NCBI RefSeq assembly: GCF_029867415.1
Contig: NC_081183.1
Span: forward strand, 147,494,798-147,558,797
Reading direction: 5' to 3'
DNA length: 64,000 nt
Source of the DNA: Vicia villosa
Lineage: Eukaryota; Streptophyta; Magnoliopsida; Fabales; Fabaceae
The notes under the pieces are model-generated. The model worked only from the letters and a program-made list of their open reading frames with translations, made no database searches and had not been told where the DNA came from. The position numbers and the translations under genes are program-made. How positions within the stretch are numbered: the stretch's first letter is position 1; each line of letters begins with the position of its first letter. Positions 22,181-35,519 of this stretch are shown here, one piece after another.

Positions 22181-25100
22181 TGTCATACCCCAAAATTTGC
22201 CCCATCTACTTCACTTACAAAGATTCAAAGACTAGGGTTCCATTCAAGCTACATTCCTAGTCAAGAGCCTTCTAATGCTAGGGTTTGAGATTCCTCTAAG
22301 AGAGATCAATGAGATAAGGCTCCTAATCAAGGGTATATGGTTTATAGTGATCTAATTTAACCCCATGGCAAAAGTCAAAGCATCACTCCAAAAGTTACCT
22401 GCTCAAACAGTCTCAAGATCTGCAATCAAACTGATCCAAATCCAAAGTCAAGGCATGATCCAAACTTCTAAACCATTGCTCACACAACAAGTATGGGGAT
22501 GTATATCCATCATTTGATCAAAGCTTGATCATGATTCCATTAAAAGAAACTCAGAGATGAACAAATACAAAAGGGTTCAAATTAGGGTTTCTCTAGGAGA
22601 AAGTCAACCCAACTTTGACTGGGCATAACTTTCAAATGGAACATCAAAAATTCCCCACTCAAAGCCTATTTTGAAGGAAATTGGATTCCCTACAACTTTG
22701 TCTCTCACAAGCTAAGGCCAAAAATGCTTCATTTAAGAGATACAAGGCAAAAGATTACAGGTCATTCTCAGGCATCCTTCAAAAGCAGTTTTTTCCCAAA
22801 GAGGATATGGTCAAGATAAAAGTTCCAAATGAAAAATATATTCCAAAGTGGCTTGTAGAGGACCTCTTGAGGTTTCTAAAAAGTATTAGATCTCTCTCAT
22901 AGCTTAAAAATTGAAGGAGATATGCTTGATCAAAGTTAAGCAATTTAGAGGGACCAAATGTGAAATAAAGGAGGTCCAAGTTGATTTTCTTGCAAATGGG
23001 CCTATATTTTATGATCCAAACTTGATTCATAAGTGATCCAAACAACATGCCACGAATTTCACTTTTTTATCTAAATTATACAATTTTATTTCATTTTTTA
23101 ATGATTTAAAATAGTTTAATTAAGTAGAAAATCAAATATTTGGTTAAATATATGCATAGGGATTGGATTTAATCAGAATTAATGTCCAAAATATTTCTAA
23201 TTTCGTGGCAATTGGATCAAGAAAGAATTAATACAAATTGGGCTAAATATGGTAGCTTAGAATTCAAGAAATCAAATCAATTTCTCAAACATGGAAAGAT
23301 TTGATTCAAAGGCTTTTTGATTCTTTTCTTGACCTAATTCTATGCTCCTATAAGTATTGAACACAAGCCAACACACTAGGGGACGAAATCTGAAAAAAAG
23401 GCACACTTGCAAGGACAAAAAAAATCACCAAGGAGGTTGGATTCGTTTTTGGAGTTTCAAGAGGTTTCAAGAAGAACTGAAGGTTGCAAAAGATTCACAA
23501 AAGAATTTGGAACGTGCCTGGATCAATACGCTTCATCAACACCCCCAGAAATACCTCATATTTGTCAAGGTAAGTCGTTTCAAAACTCTCTTCGATCTGG
23601 ATAACACACGCATCCTCATTGACATCTAATTGCATATTCTTGTTTGTTTTAGTGCCATGAACGTTTCTGAATTATTTTCTTTAAGTTTTGGTGCATAAAT
23701 CATGTTCGGCCATGGGAAGCCGAGTTAGGGTTTTGTTTTGGATTTGGGGGTTTTCAGTAGGGCTAAAATTAAGGTAAGACAGGGCTAGCATTGAAATCGC
23801 ATGACCAAAACGAGGGGAATTGGGGGGTCGCGCCTTTTTTATTTGCATCTATGTTCTGTTCGCTATTTTTGGTGGTGGGGGGTTTGCTACGAAATAGTCA
23901 TAGCAATATCGTAGCTAAATCTGCAGGTTTTACAGGGCTGGAGGTAGGGGATGATGAGTTGTCGTGATCTGGGTGGCCAATTCAAATTTTGGCGCGCGTT
24001 TGGACTTGTGCGTTTTAATTTCGTTTTTGTTTGTTTCCTGGTGTCTGCTTAACGCGTCTGTGTGTGTGGTGTGGTGGTCATGTGAAGCGTTGGTGAGGGG
24101 GAGGTCATGGGTTCGAGCCTCCCCTTCGCCTATTTATTTTTCTAAAATTGCAAACTCAATCCTGTGCACCTATGCCTATGGAGCTTACCATGCATCCCCT
24201 TGATCTGGGCCATTAACTCCCACTGGCCCTAGATCTAACGCTCTGGAATTGACACCCATACTATACACCCTACTAGCAGCCATACAGGATTAAAACCTTA
24301 ATAAAATTTAATAAATCCTATTTATTTATTTATTTGTTTTATTTGTTTTAATTTAAATACTTGTTTTTAATATAATTAATTGTATAATTAAATTGTTCTA
24401 TAAATAAAATAGGTTTATAATATTTATATTAAAAACTCTAATTTGTTGTTCGTTCCGATTAAATCAATTAATCGCTATGGTCAACAATAAATTTTAATTA
24501 AAATGTTTATTTAATTAAAATGCAAATTAAATTATATTCGATTAAATGGTTGCAACTATCCTATTGGTTGTGATGATTAATCTTTTCTTTAAAAATTCTT
24601 TATTCTTTTTAATCGAATTAATCGATTGCGAGGGGTAACGATATAAACTGTAAAATTATAATTAAAAATACCTTAATTCATTATTAGTGATGATCGAATC
24701 AATCGATTAAAATTGGTAATGGTGCAAATTATTAATCTTTCAACTATGGTAATCGAATCAATCGATTATTGCGGTTAATAGTGCAAATTAAAACAGGGTT
24801 GTACGCCCACTCTTAAAACACTTCCCACGCTTTTCAAAACTTTTCAGTATTGAATTATACATTATCATAGGCTATTTCAAAAGCCTTTGAGGCAAACTAC
24901 CGACCCTATCAAATTTCTAATTCTAAGGGCGTACAACCCGTCCCCCGAACTACGTGGACTCTGATTCTCCCTAAGGAGATACGTAGGCATTTGGCAACAA
25001 GGCGAGTCCCCCACCTCCAAATCCTAATCATTTGCAATAATTAATTTGTTAACCCTAATAATTGTCTATTATTTGCCTTTTGCCCTAACCCTGATCTTTG

Positions 25101-25258
25101 TAATGTTAACCTTTAGGAAAGGGTTTTGGGTGCCTAACACCTTCCCTTAACCCGAATATGGTATCTTACCCTAAATCTCTTAATTATCAAAGGTTTCCTA
25201 TTCGCCTTGGCAGAATAGGTGGCGACTCTCTAAGTTAATTTTTAGGCAGGTTGCTACA
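22181..25258 (+). repeat. 3' LTR of Ogre element, complete (3078 bp)
   Basis: It starts TGTCATACCCCAAAATTTGC and ends ...GCTACA. Its last 1408 bp match the truncated 5' LTR. A TATA-like CTATAAGTATTGAA near 23349 may mark the promoter. A tRNA-like B box (GGTTCGAGCC) lies near 24111. The 5-bp right flank is GTTTG; the left target duplication cannot be checked because the 5' LTR start is lost. Confidence 0.94.
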
Positions 25259-25330
25259 GTTTGTAGCTTCGGTTTTTGGTCAATTAGCGACGGATTTTGG
25301 TCGACGCTAAAGTGTTATTTTCTTGTAGTG
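25259..25330. mobile_element. Terminal fragment of a CACTA (En/Spm) transposon
   Basis: Read on the - strand from 25330 the sequence is CACTACAAGAAAATAACA..., the characteristic CACTA terminus. It cuts the - strand copia element at 25331 and is itself cut after about 72 bp by the Ogre 3' LTR end. The other end is absent from the window. Confidence 0.8.
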
Positions 25331-25697
25331 TCTTTGGGTCCTTTGGGGTTAGTCCTTCTCAAGTTCTAATTGAACTGAGATTTAGCATGAGGTTTAACAT
25401 AAGATTTCCTATAGTGTGCAACATCATTTTTCTTTGTATGTGTTATGTGGAAACTCTGAGAGTGTGATGTGTGTTTAATATGATGAGAATGGCCATACTT
25501 GAACTGTTCATACAAAGGTTTGTATTTTATAATCATCTCAATAACAGGATCAGGTTTATATGGGGTTTCACCCTCAAAGCCTATGTCTATTCTCTTGTTT
25601 CCACTTACACCATATATCATAGAGGCTAGCTGACTTCTACCTATACCTCTAGATAGAAACTTTCTGAAGTTCAAGTCATATTCTTTCATAATATTGT
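25331..25697 (-). pseudogene. SIRE-like copia gag, distal part (3' of nested insertion)
   Basis: On the - strand this reads IMKEYDLNFRKFLSRGIGRS, then the region ending HTSHSQSFHITHTKKN. It is closely similar to residues 455 onward of the gag at 1284. Directly across the nested element the reading frame is continuous with 32270 (EKSIPSTNN|IMKEYD). It decays after about 25366 and is cut at 25331 by the CACTA terminus. Confidence 0.88.
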
Positions 25698-26946
25698 TGA
25701 AAATTCTGGTAGGACAGATTCGGAATGTCATACGCAAGGTTACAACACCTTTTCTGTCATCAGCTTAGCTGATGCAGTACATATAGATCCTCCAATATTT
25801 TGATTACTTCTTGCATTCAGAAATCCATGAGTGTCGGGATCATAATAGTTCAGTTAACACAAATAACTCTGTTTTGTAGAGGTTCTGTGACAGCACAGTC
25901 ATTAAACCAAATACTGATGTCATACACAATGTTATGACATCCAAACTGAACAAACAAATAAATAATGCAAAAACATAAACAACACACATAATTGTTCATC
26001 CAGTTCGGTTCTAACTAACCTACTCTAGGGGCAACCAAGCCAGGAAGGAAATCCACTATTAGTAGTCTTAATTTGAAGCTAAACTCCCCCGTTTACAACT
26101 TCGCACTTAAACCCTACCCAATGCAATCTCTACCTAGGTTCTCCCTAGATATGGAATATCTCCATTCCATTCCCAATCATAGCAATGATGTCTAGCAATC
26201 AATAACTCAGCCACTGCATCAACAGCCTAATTCCCAAAACTATAAACACAAACAAACACAATATCAACTTGAAGTTGCTTACAAGCTTCTTCTAAGAACA
26301 AATCCTCACTCATTACTTTATAGCTTCTGAGTTATTACACTAAACCTCTCACCTACAGGTTTTAAGGCACAAATTAGTGACCATCCCACAAACCGAGTGG
26401 TTCACCGACACGACTAACCCTAGAGACTACATCTTACTAGCTCTAGTTATTAACTCTACTAACTTAGGTTACAAAGGTTTCTATTTATAACCTGATCCTA
26501 ACTGGACTTGGGCTTACAAATTGCAGCACTCTAGCTGTTACAAATATGCAGAAAATATTCTACTACAAATTAGGTCTTTTAATCCTGAGTTTCCTAAATT
26601 AGAAATTGCTGAATCCAATCTTCTGATCTGATTCTTCTGAATCTTCAATCTTCTGTTTTTATTCTTCAATTATTCTATTGACCTGTAAATGTGCGCCACA
26701 TAGGATTACATAATATTCACATAGAATATTCTGTATCTGTTTTAAACCAAACTGAATCTTTTTTCCTCAGTTCTGCAGGCGCGATGTCATGGTTGAAGTC
26801 ATGACATTCCATATAACATCTTGCTTTAGTACCTATTTTGTTCTTTTCTTTTTTGCAAGACTTATACAATATTACTTTCAGCTGCTATTATGTTTTAGCC
26901 AAGCATGGATGCCAATAAGACAATTCTACATAGCAGAACATCAACA
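25698..26946 (-). repeat. 3' LTR of nested LARD-like element
   Basis: On the - strand it begins TGTTGATGTTCTGCTATG and ends CCAGAATTTTCA. It is the same length as its partner at 31021-32269, with scattered substitutions between the two. Confidence 0.93.
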
Positions 26947-29900
26947 ATCTCCCTCTTTGGCTTATTTTGGCTAAAACTTACATTGACCAAGAGCAGCTGC
27001 TTCAACTTTCACAACATCAGGAAGAACAGTCTTTTACATTCTCAGAATTGGGACTTCTGTTCTTCACTGCTTAACCACATCATAATATCTTCAATTCACT
27101 CTGTCTTTAGATCTTCCTTTGTTTCTTTTGACAGTAGCAAAATTAGATGCTATGTACCATCTTCCCCCCTTTTTAGCCATAATATGACAAAGTTTGAACA
27201 ATGTCATACCTTTGAAGTTCAACACCTTCATGCAATACTCGTACATGAGGAGGACGATGGATGGTGGCCTTTGTCTGCGAGGAATATTAGTGACAATATG
27301 AAAACCCATTCCTTCTAGCTCGAGATCCAAGATGAAGCTTGAATGAGTTTCTGCCATCCTTCCTCGTGACTCAGAACACAAATCATAATTGTGTTCATAA
27401 CTTAGATAACAAATCACAATTAAAATGACTCCATTCTTGAAGGCTGGTTCAGGAGAAATATTTTTGTTGTTATTTGTGATACACCATTGGTAGAGACACA
27501 TGATTTCTCCACCTTGTGCTTTTCTGGACAGGGTTTGGTAAATGCATCCATCATAATACCAAACCTGTACGCACCCAACACGAACACTCACGAAACACAT
27601 TTTGAGAGATTTGGTTTCTGAAGCCTGTTACGAAGATGCTAATTTATAGCCATTTGAGATCATAGGTAGTAACGATGGTCTTTGGTCTTGTTCAATGGTC
27701 AACCGATAAAATAGGAAACAATTTGAAAATAAATTACCTTTTCCAAAGCAGTTTTTGAATGTTTTCTTCTGAACGGAGTTATCTTTAATCCAGCGCATGC
27801 ATAGTCATTTATTAAACTTTACACCGGCCCCTGACGAGAAGATATAAAACCATTGCAGTTTTCCTTGTTTGACCCTGAAGAATTTATGTCTTTAACTATG
27901 TCATGACATTCTGTCAGACATTGTCCCTCTTTTGCCCTTTAAGCGCAATGCTCAAGATTTTTTTTTTAATATTTTTTTAAGAGATTTTGACAAATCTTCT
28001 TATGAACCAAGTACTAGACCTCCCACTTACTCTACTGACTCAATGGTCATAGACTTCTGTTGTTACCTTTAGACTGTCTACTGCAACTGTGAAGAGCCTT
28101 CCACCACTTGGTTAAGCATGCAGTCTCTAGACCAGAAAAGGAATTGTGGATACCAAATACATATGGTTGGATTCAACCATTCCTAAATAACTGATTGTAA
28201 TGATACATCTTGTTATATAAACCTTTTCATAAGAAAATCCTTAACAAAAGCTTATGCTGACTTGGAACATCTTCTTTAAGATGGTAGAGTATAACAGACC
28301 AAGATAATTTTCTAGAATTATATCTTGAACTAAGAAGCCACTCCCCTTATCTGAGATAGTCTAGCTTCTCCAATGGAATAAGTTTGAAATGATGAATGGA
28401 AAATATAAGACTCATCTTAGTATCTTCAAGAGCAGCACCCTCTGTTCAACAATCTTGCTGAATACACTCACTATAGCAATTTTGTTCCTAAAAAAACTCA
28501 CATCAGAAATTGGATGTTATAACGTCTGGTATAACATTAGTATACAGCTGAGCTATTTAGTACATACCATTAACTCCACTTCTCTTTCTGCAACAGATTC
28601 AAGTCTACCACCTTGTCTTCACCTGAAATAGTCAACTAATGACCCTTTAATACTAGATGTTTTCATAGAAAGGTTTCCAAAAACTCAACATATATAATTG
28701 CCACTTCTTCCTCTGTTGATCATTACCCTGCCATGTCTCAATCAGATCAACGTCAGCTAAGACAAATTGAGTTCCTCCTTGATAGAATTAGAAAAATCCT
28801 CTTTTATCTTTAGCTATGTTGATTATCTCACCAAACTTCTGTCTTCATAGTCATACTCACTAATGAAGTCTTCATTATGAAAGTAAACACGTATTGCTAG
28901 AACATGTTACAATCACCTAGATCATAATCTGCCCATTCTAATCCACATTAAGTCAGAACTGTCACTTCAAACATTAATGCTGCTTCTTCATTCTTCACAT
29001 ATAGTGATGTTGTGACATCACACAAGACATTAGTTTATCAGACTTAGAATCTCATTCATTCCTATGGGTGTTCCTTTACCTACACTGGTTGATGTCTTGT
29101 CTTGCTTTATTCTCCCCCTAAGAATTATAACATAAGAATGTTATGAATGATTGTCCATACCCTTGAGGCATTCCTCGTTTGGAACTTGCCACACCTTCCA
29201 AATTTAGAATCCTTAGTTTACTTGCTGCACAAAATCGTGACTGCCACTTCTGTATCTTGAAATAGAATAAACTTCTGAATAGCCATGAACATGTCTTCAA
29301 CACATAGGTCTGCACCTAAACTTTACTAGTGTCAGCCAACCATTGCCCTTCTTAATGCTTAAGAGAAGATAACACAAAACTACAATTAATACATAGTTCA
29401 CACCAGACCATGTATACTTAATACACATACTCAGATCCCGACAGAGTATTTGAGTCTTGTATTCAGGCTGTACATTCAATAAGTACTGAGTCTACCGTCA
29501 TAGTACCTATTAGACACTCAGATAGAATTTACTGCTCACACCAGATCCTTCTAAATGATTTTTTTCTTCATACATAAGAGCATTCTTCTTGGCTATGATG
29601 TTTCAACATCTGTTACGACATTAAGGCTTTTAGGATCTCACATTCATCATCCTTTTTATGTATCTTGAGGAAAGACAGAGAAAGCACGACACATACCATC
29701 AACTCAGTTACACATCAGTCATGATTTAAGGGATAATACATGCCATATCTCAATAGACTTTTCTTCAGACTTTCATTCTGATTTTGAGATAATGGATGTC
29801 ACAATCTGTACCTACAGAGGAGATTCCCTCAATAAGGTTTCTGAAACATATTCACTTATAACATAACACATGAAAGCAACTCAGATTCTTCACAGCAATC

Positions 29901-31020
29901 TGATTCCCTTAACTCATCACACAATATTCAAAACCATATTTCACTGTGAAGAGGACACAGTATTCAGTTTTCACCATTAATTGTTCTATGGTTAAGAAAA
30001 CATTCCACATATCTGGTTCTTTTGATTAAAAGAGAATACCAGATATAAGCTCATCTTAAATTCTTATACTTGTACTGAGCTTTACTCCCATATTCCCATA
30101 TATATGCCCGAAATAAACTGACAATTGGGATGGAAGGTTCAGTTGATTGTATTCTGACCAATCAACACACAAGGCAGATGTCTCCTCCTCCAGATCAGGA
30201 GTAGGTTCCAAACCTATGTTCTTACACTACATTAGTTTAGCACCAAAACATATGTTCTTCAGCTGGTAGCTGCATACCAGTTCTTAATGTCCCAACATCA
30301 GATAGGACATCTGTTCCTCCTTTTATGAACACTTCAACCTTGAAGATTTCAAGGTACACACTTGCAGATAGTTAAGAATATCATTGATCAAGTGACATTC
30401 ATCAGCTCTAATAAACCATGCCATTATGAGTGGACTTGAGAGTTTACTCATGTATCTTTGACACTTTAATTATAGCTGTCAATACCTTCCATACATTTTG
30501 TTGAACCTTCATAACCCTAGGGTTTCTTAGAGACTATGCAGCGGAAAAAATAGTCATATTTCAACAGAATTCACACAATGCTTACTTTAAATGTTAGAGT
30601 AAGCATGACAGCCAAGGATTGAAGCTGATCAATCCAACACAACAAGACCTAACCAATGTTCTGACCAAAAAGGAACAGATAAGCATAAAGATTACCTTAT
30701 CATTAACTCCACTCCCGCATGAAGTTTGTGATATCCTTCTTCTGTACTTTATTATATGCTGAATAGATCACTACAAATTCTTCACTCCCGCATGAATCCT
30801 TTGAATATCCTTGAATCCAGCAACACGTCTTCTCTTGCCAAGAGAGTACACCTGTTTTGATCAGATTGGCTTAGTCTACCACACATAGGTCCATCCTCCA
30901 CTTCCTGGGACCATACAATATGAACAGAACTGTTCAAACAATCTTCTACCTTCAGCAACCAAAAAATATCCCTTATGGATCTCATCCAGAAACAGACAGG
31001 ATGCCTACTCTCATACCAAT
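26947..31020 (-). other. Interior of nested LTR element; no gene recognised
   Basis: The PPT lies at 26947-26962 and the PBS-like site at about 31007-31018 (TGGTATGAGAGT, two mismatches to the standard copia PBS). A purine tract near 27160-27180 resembles the post-pol tract of SIRE elements. The longest open frame, 27091-27600 on the - strand (169 aa), has no domain I recognise. Nothing else supports coding. Confidence 0.75.
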
Positions 31021-32269
31021 TGAAAATTCTGGTAGGACAGATTCGGAATGTCATACGCAAGGTTACAACACCTTTTCTGTCATCAGCTTAGCTGAGGCAG
31101 TACATACAAATCCCCCAATATTTTGATTACTTCTTGCATTCAGAAGTCCATGAGTGTCGGGATCATAATAGTTCAGTTAACACAAATAACTCTGTTTTGC
31201 AGAGGTTCTGTGACAACACAGTCATTAAACCAAATACTGATGTCTTACACGATGTTATGACATCCAAAATGAACAAACAAATAAACAATGCAAAAACATA
31301 AACAACACACAAAATTGTTCACCCAGTTCGTTTCTAACTAACCTACTCTGGGGGCAACCAAGCCAGGAAGGAAATCCACTATCAGTAGTCTTAATTTGAA
31401 GCTAAAACCCCCCGTTTACAACTTCGCACTTAAACCGTACCCAATGCAATCTCTACCTAGGTTCTCCCTAGATACGAAATATCTCCATTCCACTCCCAAT
31501 CATAGCAATGATGTCTAGCAGTCAACAACTCAGCCACTGCATCAACAGCCTAATTCCCAAAACTATAAACACAAACAAACCCAATATCAACTTGAAGTTG
31601 CTTACAAGCTTCCTCCAAGAACAAATCTTCACTCATTACTTCACAGCTTCTGAGTGATTGCATTAAACCTCTCACCTACAGGTTTTAAGGCACAAATCAG
31701 TGACCATCCCACACACCGGGTGGTTCACCTACACGGCTAACCCTAGAGACTACATCTTCCTAGCTCTAGTTATTAGCTTTACTAAATTAGGTTACAAAGG
31801 TTTCTATTTATAACCTGATCCCAATTGGACTTAGGCTTACAAATCACAACACTCTGGCTGTTACAAATATGCAGAAAATATTCTGCTACAAATTAGGTCT
31901 TTTAATCCTGAGTTTCCTAAATTAGAAACTGCTGAATCCAATATTCTGATCTGATTCTTCTAAATATTCAATCTTCTAATTTGATTCTTTAATTATTCTC
32001 TTGAACTGTAAATGTGCGCCACATAGGATTACATAATATTCACATAGAATATTCTGTATCTGTTTTAAACCAAACTGAATCTTTCTTCCTCAGTTCTGCA
32101 GGCGCGGTGTCATGGTTGAAGTCATTACATTCCATATAACATCTTGCTTTAGTACCTTTTTTGTTCTTTTCATTTTTGCAAGACTTATACAATATCACTT
32201 TCAGCTGCTATTATGTTTTAGCCAAGCATGGATGCCAATAAGACAATTCTACATAGTAGAACATCAACA
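31021..32269 (-). repeat. 5' LTR of nested LARD-like element
   Basis: This LTR pairs with 25698-26946 and lies next to the PBS, so in minus orientation it is the 5' LTR. Its right edge CATCAACA is followed by the target duplication ATTGT. Confidence 0.93.
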
Positions 32270-33658
32270 ATTGTTAGTGCTTGGAATAGACTTTTCTGAA
32301 CTTGAAGATGATTCAACATCTTTTGTTAATTTTAACTTTTTCTTTCAGTTCAAAACTTTTTATTTCAAGTCTCTTAGTTTCAAATTCAAAGAGTTTTTTC
32401 AGCTTTTTGTATTTGATACTAAGATGACTCTTGACTTCCAGAAGTTTAGATAAGCTGGAAACTAAATCATATCTAGTGAGTTCAGAAAATACCTCATCAG
32501 AGTCTGAATCAGAAGTAGACTCTTCCCTAGCTTCAACTGTTTCCTTAAGTGCTATGTTGGCCTGCTCATCTTCAGAGTCTGACTCTTGATCAGAAGAATC
32601 TGAGTCATCCCATGTAGCCATAAGACCTTTCTTCTTTTCAAATCTTTTCTTGGGCTTTTCCCTCTGAAGCTTTGGACATTCATTCTTGTACTGTCCAGGC
32701 TCTTTACATTCATAGCACGTCACCTTCTTTTTGCTGGATCTTCTGTGTTTATAAGATTCTCCTTTTTCAGGCCTTTTTAAGTTCTTGAAGTTCTTGAACT
32801 TTCTCTGCTTTCTCTTCCAGTGTTGATTTACTCTTCTGGATAAGAGAGATAGTTCATCTTATTCTTCTTTTGACTCTGACTCGTCAGTTTCTTCTTCTTC
32901 ATCCTGAAAAGCGTTAATGCATTTTTTATTATTAGATTTTAATGCAATAGACTTACCTTTCTTTTGAGGCTCATTTGCATCCAGCTCAATCTCATGACTT
33001 CTCAAGGCACTAATCAGCTCCTCAAGAGACACTTCATTCAAGTTCTTGGCAATCTTGAAGGCAGTCACCATGGGTCCCCATCTTCTGGGTAAGCTTTTGA
33101 TGATCTTCTTTACATGATCAGCTTTGGTGTAGCCTTTGTCAAGTACTCTCAATCCAGCAGTCAGAGTCTGGAACCTTGAAAACATTGTTCAATGTTCTCA
33201 TCTTCCTCCATCTGGAATGCTTCATATTTCTGGATTAGAGCTAGAGCCTTTGTCTCCTTTACTTGAGCATTCCCCTCATGAGTCATCTTTAGAGATTCAA
33301 AGATATCATGAGTTGTTTCTCTGTTTGTTATCTTCTCATACTCAGCATGAGAGATAGCATTTAACAATATGGTCCTTGACTTGTGATGATTCTTGAATTC
33401 TTTCTTTTGGTCATCACTCATAGCTTGTCTTGTAATCTTGACTCCACGAGTGTTTACAGGATGTGTGTAACCATCCAACACTAAGTCCCATAAGTCACCA
33501 TCTTGACAAAGAAAGTAACTTTCAAGTCTATCCTTCCAATACTCAAAGTTTTCACCATCAAAGACTGGTGGTCTATTGTAACCATTGAAGTTACTGCTTC
33601 CGTTGTTACCATTGTTGTTTTGCTCAGGAGGAGGAGTAGATGAAGTTGTTTCAACCAT
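32270..33658 (-). pseudogene. SIRE-like copia gag, proximal part, decayed
   Basis: The gag starts at the ATG at 33658 (MVETTSSTPPPEQ) and runs leftward with strong similarity to the gag at 1284 (DGENFEYWKDRLESYF). A 1-nt loss near 33181 shifts the frame before MFSRFQTLTAG. A TAA at 32859-32861 (KEE-stop-DELS) interrupts it again. The zinc knuckle reads CYECKEPGQYKNEC, so the ligand His is replaced by Gln. A further disruption occurs near 32313, and the LARD-like element splits it at 32270. It cannot make a working Gag. Confidence 0.9.
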
Positions 33659-33726
33659 TTTGATTTTGTGTTTTTCTCCCTGAATCTTTTGTCTAACACG
33701 GTTAAGTGCTTGCACCTAGAACCAGC

Positions 33727-33738
33727 GCTCTGATGCCA
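33727..33738 (-). other. Primer-binding site of - strand copia
   Basis: The minus strand reads TGGCATCAGAGC, one base from the standard copia PBS, two bases from the LTR end at 33741. Confidence 0.85.
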
Positions 33739-33740
33739 AT

Positions 33741-34817
33741 TGAAGGAGTGAAAAACACTTAGAAAGGGGGGATTGAATAAGTGTAACTTCTCAAAATGGT
33801 AGATAAAAACAAAGAACACAATTATTTTTATCCTGGTTCTTTGTTAACTAAACTATTTCAGTCCACCCCTGACAAGGTGATTTACCTCAACTGAGGATTT
33901 AATCCACTAATCCAACTGATTACAATGGTTATCCACTTAGATACCCTCTAAGTCTTCTAGAGTCTACATATTACAACTTGATCACTCTAGGAAATCCTTT
34001 TACAATCAATGTAAAATAAATGTTTACAAGAGTATAACTTGCTTCTAATAGAGCTGTAATCACAAAGTGATATTTCTCTTAAGTTCTAATTCTTAACACT
34101 CACTAAGATATTACAAAGTTGTGAGGTTGAAGATGAAGTTCTTTTTGCTTTTCAGTTTGACAGTGTTTCTGTTCTTTTGCGCAAGAGTGTTGTATGCTGC
34201 TTCTGAATGGAACTTCTATATATAGGCGCTTGAGAGGAAATGACCGTTGGGAGCATTTAATGCTTTGCGTGAATAGTACAACGCTGCATTTAATGTTTCA
34301 CACTTTTGTCAACTACCTCGAGCCATGCTTTTGCTGCTTTTACTGACTTTGCCTTTTGTAGCTTCTAACGTTCTTTTTGTCAGACAGAGATTTGAAGTTA
34401 TAGCCTATTCATCTTATACTTTCTTCTGGACTCAGAATGTGTTGAATAGGTGTTTGAATTTCAGAGTCTTCAACTTTGGTACAGATGCAACTTCTGTCTT
34501 CATACTTGAAGTGCTTTGAGCGTGATACCATCAGAGCTTCAGAGCTTGTACTTCTGACTGCCATCTTTTGATGCTTTCCAGTTCATGTTCTGATTTTGCA
34601 GGACCATCTTCTAATGTCTTTCCAGACCATGTTCTGATGAAGCCATCCAGAACTTCTGGGTCAGTGCTTCTGAATGCTGATTTGTGCATACTCTTTTATA
34701 CTTTTCCTGAAATGGAAAACGTAAAGGATTAGAGTACCACATTGTCTTATACAAAATTCATACTTAATGTTATCATCAAAACTAAGAATATTTATCAGAA
34801 CATTTATTGTTCTAACA
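33741..34817 (-). repeat. 5' LTR of - strand SIRE-like copia (1077 bp)
   Basis: On the - strand it starts TGTTAGAACAATAAATG and ends CACTCCTTCA. It is related to the LTR at 7791 (same start, same TAGAGT/GATCA blocks, same CCTATATATAG TATA region near 34214-34224) but clearly diverged. No partner LTR lies in the window because the left part of the element is lost at the CACTA terminus. Confidence 0.9.
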
Positions 34818-35519
34818 AGAACTAGGCCAACGTTCGGCCAAACATATATAAATCTCTGGTGGAATCTTTCTAACCCTATCCTTTTACCTTTTGCAATTTA
34901 ATTTCATTATTTAATTTTCTGATGCAATTACTCACATAAAATTACTAATACGATCTTAAACGAGAAAAACTTTAAATAAATCACGAATTTTGAATACTAC
35001 AATTCACCCACACTCTCTTGTGTTTGAAGTCACATGTCCTATAAAAATATTCAGCCAATCTGTCTCTGATGATTTGTAAGGATCGAGTTAAGGGAAATTT
35101 GTTTTTCGATGAATTTTACATTGTGATTATTGTCTATGGTATCAGGGCTATTTATGAAATCATGTATCAAATAGGTGTTTATTTTTTTTAATTCAGTATT
35201 AATTCGATTAAAACATAGAATGAATTAAATAGTAATAATAACTTATATTTACAAGATAGTGTATTAAAATACACTGATCAATTGGCATCATGTTTTGTAT
35301 CATTTTGGATGTTCTTTCTTGACTATGTTTTGGAATTCGAAATTGTATGATGAACTAACGATAATTCGCTCAACCTTATGTGATACAAATATGATTGATA
35401 AATTTATATATGATATAAATAATTCTTGTGATGCGTCAGTGTATTTAATATAATGTTTTTGTCACTTCTATTCCAATATCGTAAAGATTGTCATTCATTT
35501 GAATGATTAATATTCATCC
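34818..35519. other. AT-rich intergenic sequence, nothing recognised
   Basis: There is no convincing open frame, repeat or transposon terminus. Confidence 0.5.

Larger units (their letters stand above)
9419..25258 (+). mobile_element. Ogre-type Ty3/gypsy (Tat lineage) retrotransposon, 5'-truncated
   Basis: The order is truncated LTR, tRNA PBS, ORF1, gag-pro, intron, RT-RNaseH-aRNaseH-INT, tandem-repeat UTR, LTR. The coding capacity is intact by eye. The near-identical LTR pair implies a recent insertion, yet the 5' LTR lost its promoter half in a rearrangement with the neighbouring copia sequence, so this copy can probably no longer drive its own genomic RNA. Confidence 0.93.
25698..32269 (-). 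mobile_element. Non-coding LTR retrotransposon (LARD-like) nested in copia gag
   Basis: Two 1249-bp LTRs (25698-26946 and 31021-32269) flank a 4074-bp interior. The target duplication ATTGT is perfect (25693-25697 and 32270-32274). The minus orientation is shown by a PBS-like TGGTATGAGAG next to the right LTR and a PPT (AGCCAAAGAGGGAGAT) next to the left LTR. The interior shows no gag or pol motifs in any frame I read, so it is non-autonomous and must have used another element's enzymes. The two LTRs show numerous point differences, so it is older than the copia elements at the left edge and in the GARP intron. Confidence 0.92.

Noticed and set aside
24064..24130. A true tRNA gene
   Set aside because: Only box-like motifs are visible; no cloverleaf with a paired acceptor stem could be drawn by eye.
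27091..27600. 169-aa open frame on the - strand as a host gene
   Set aside because: It lies inside the nested LTR element, has no recognised domain and includes purine-tract sequence; listed only as a finding to check.
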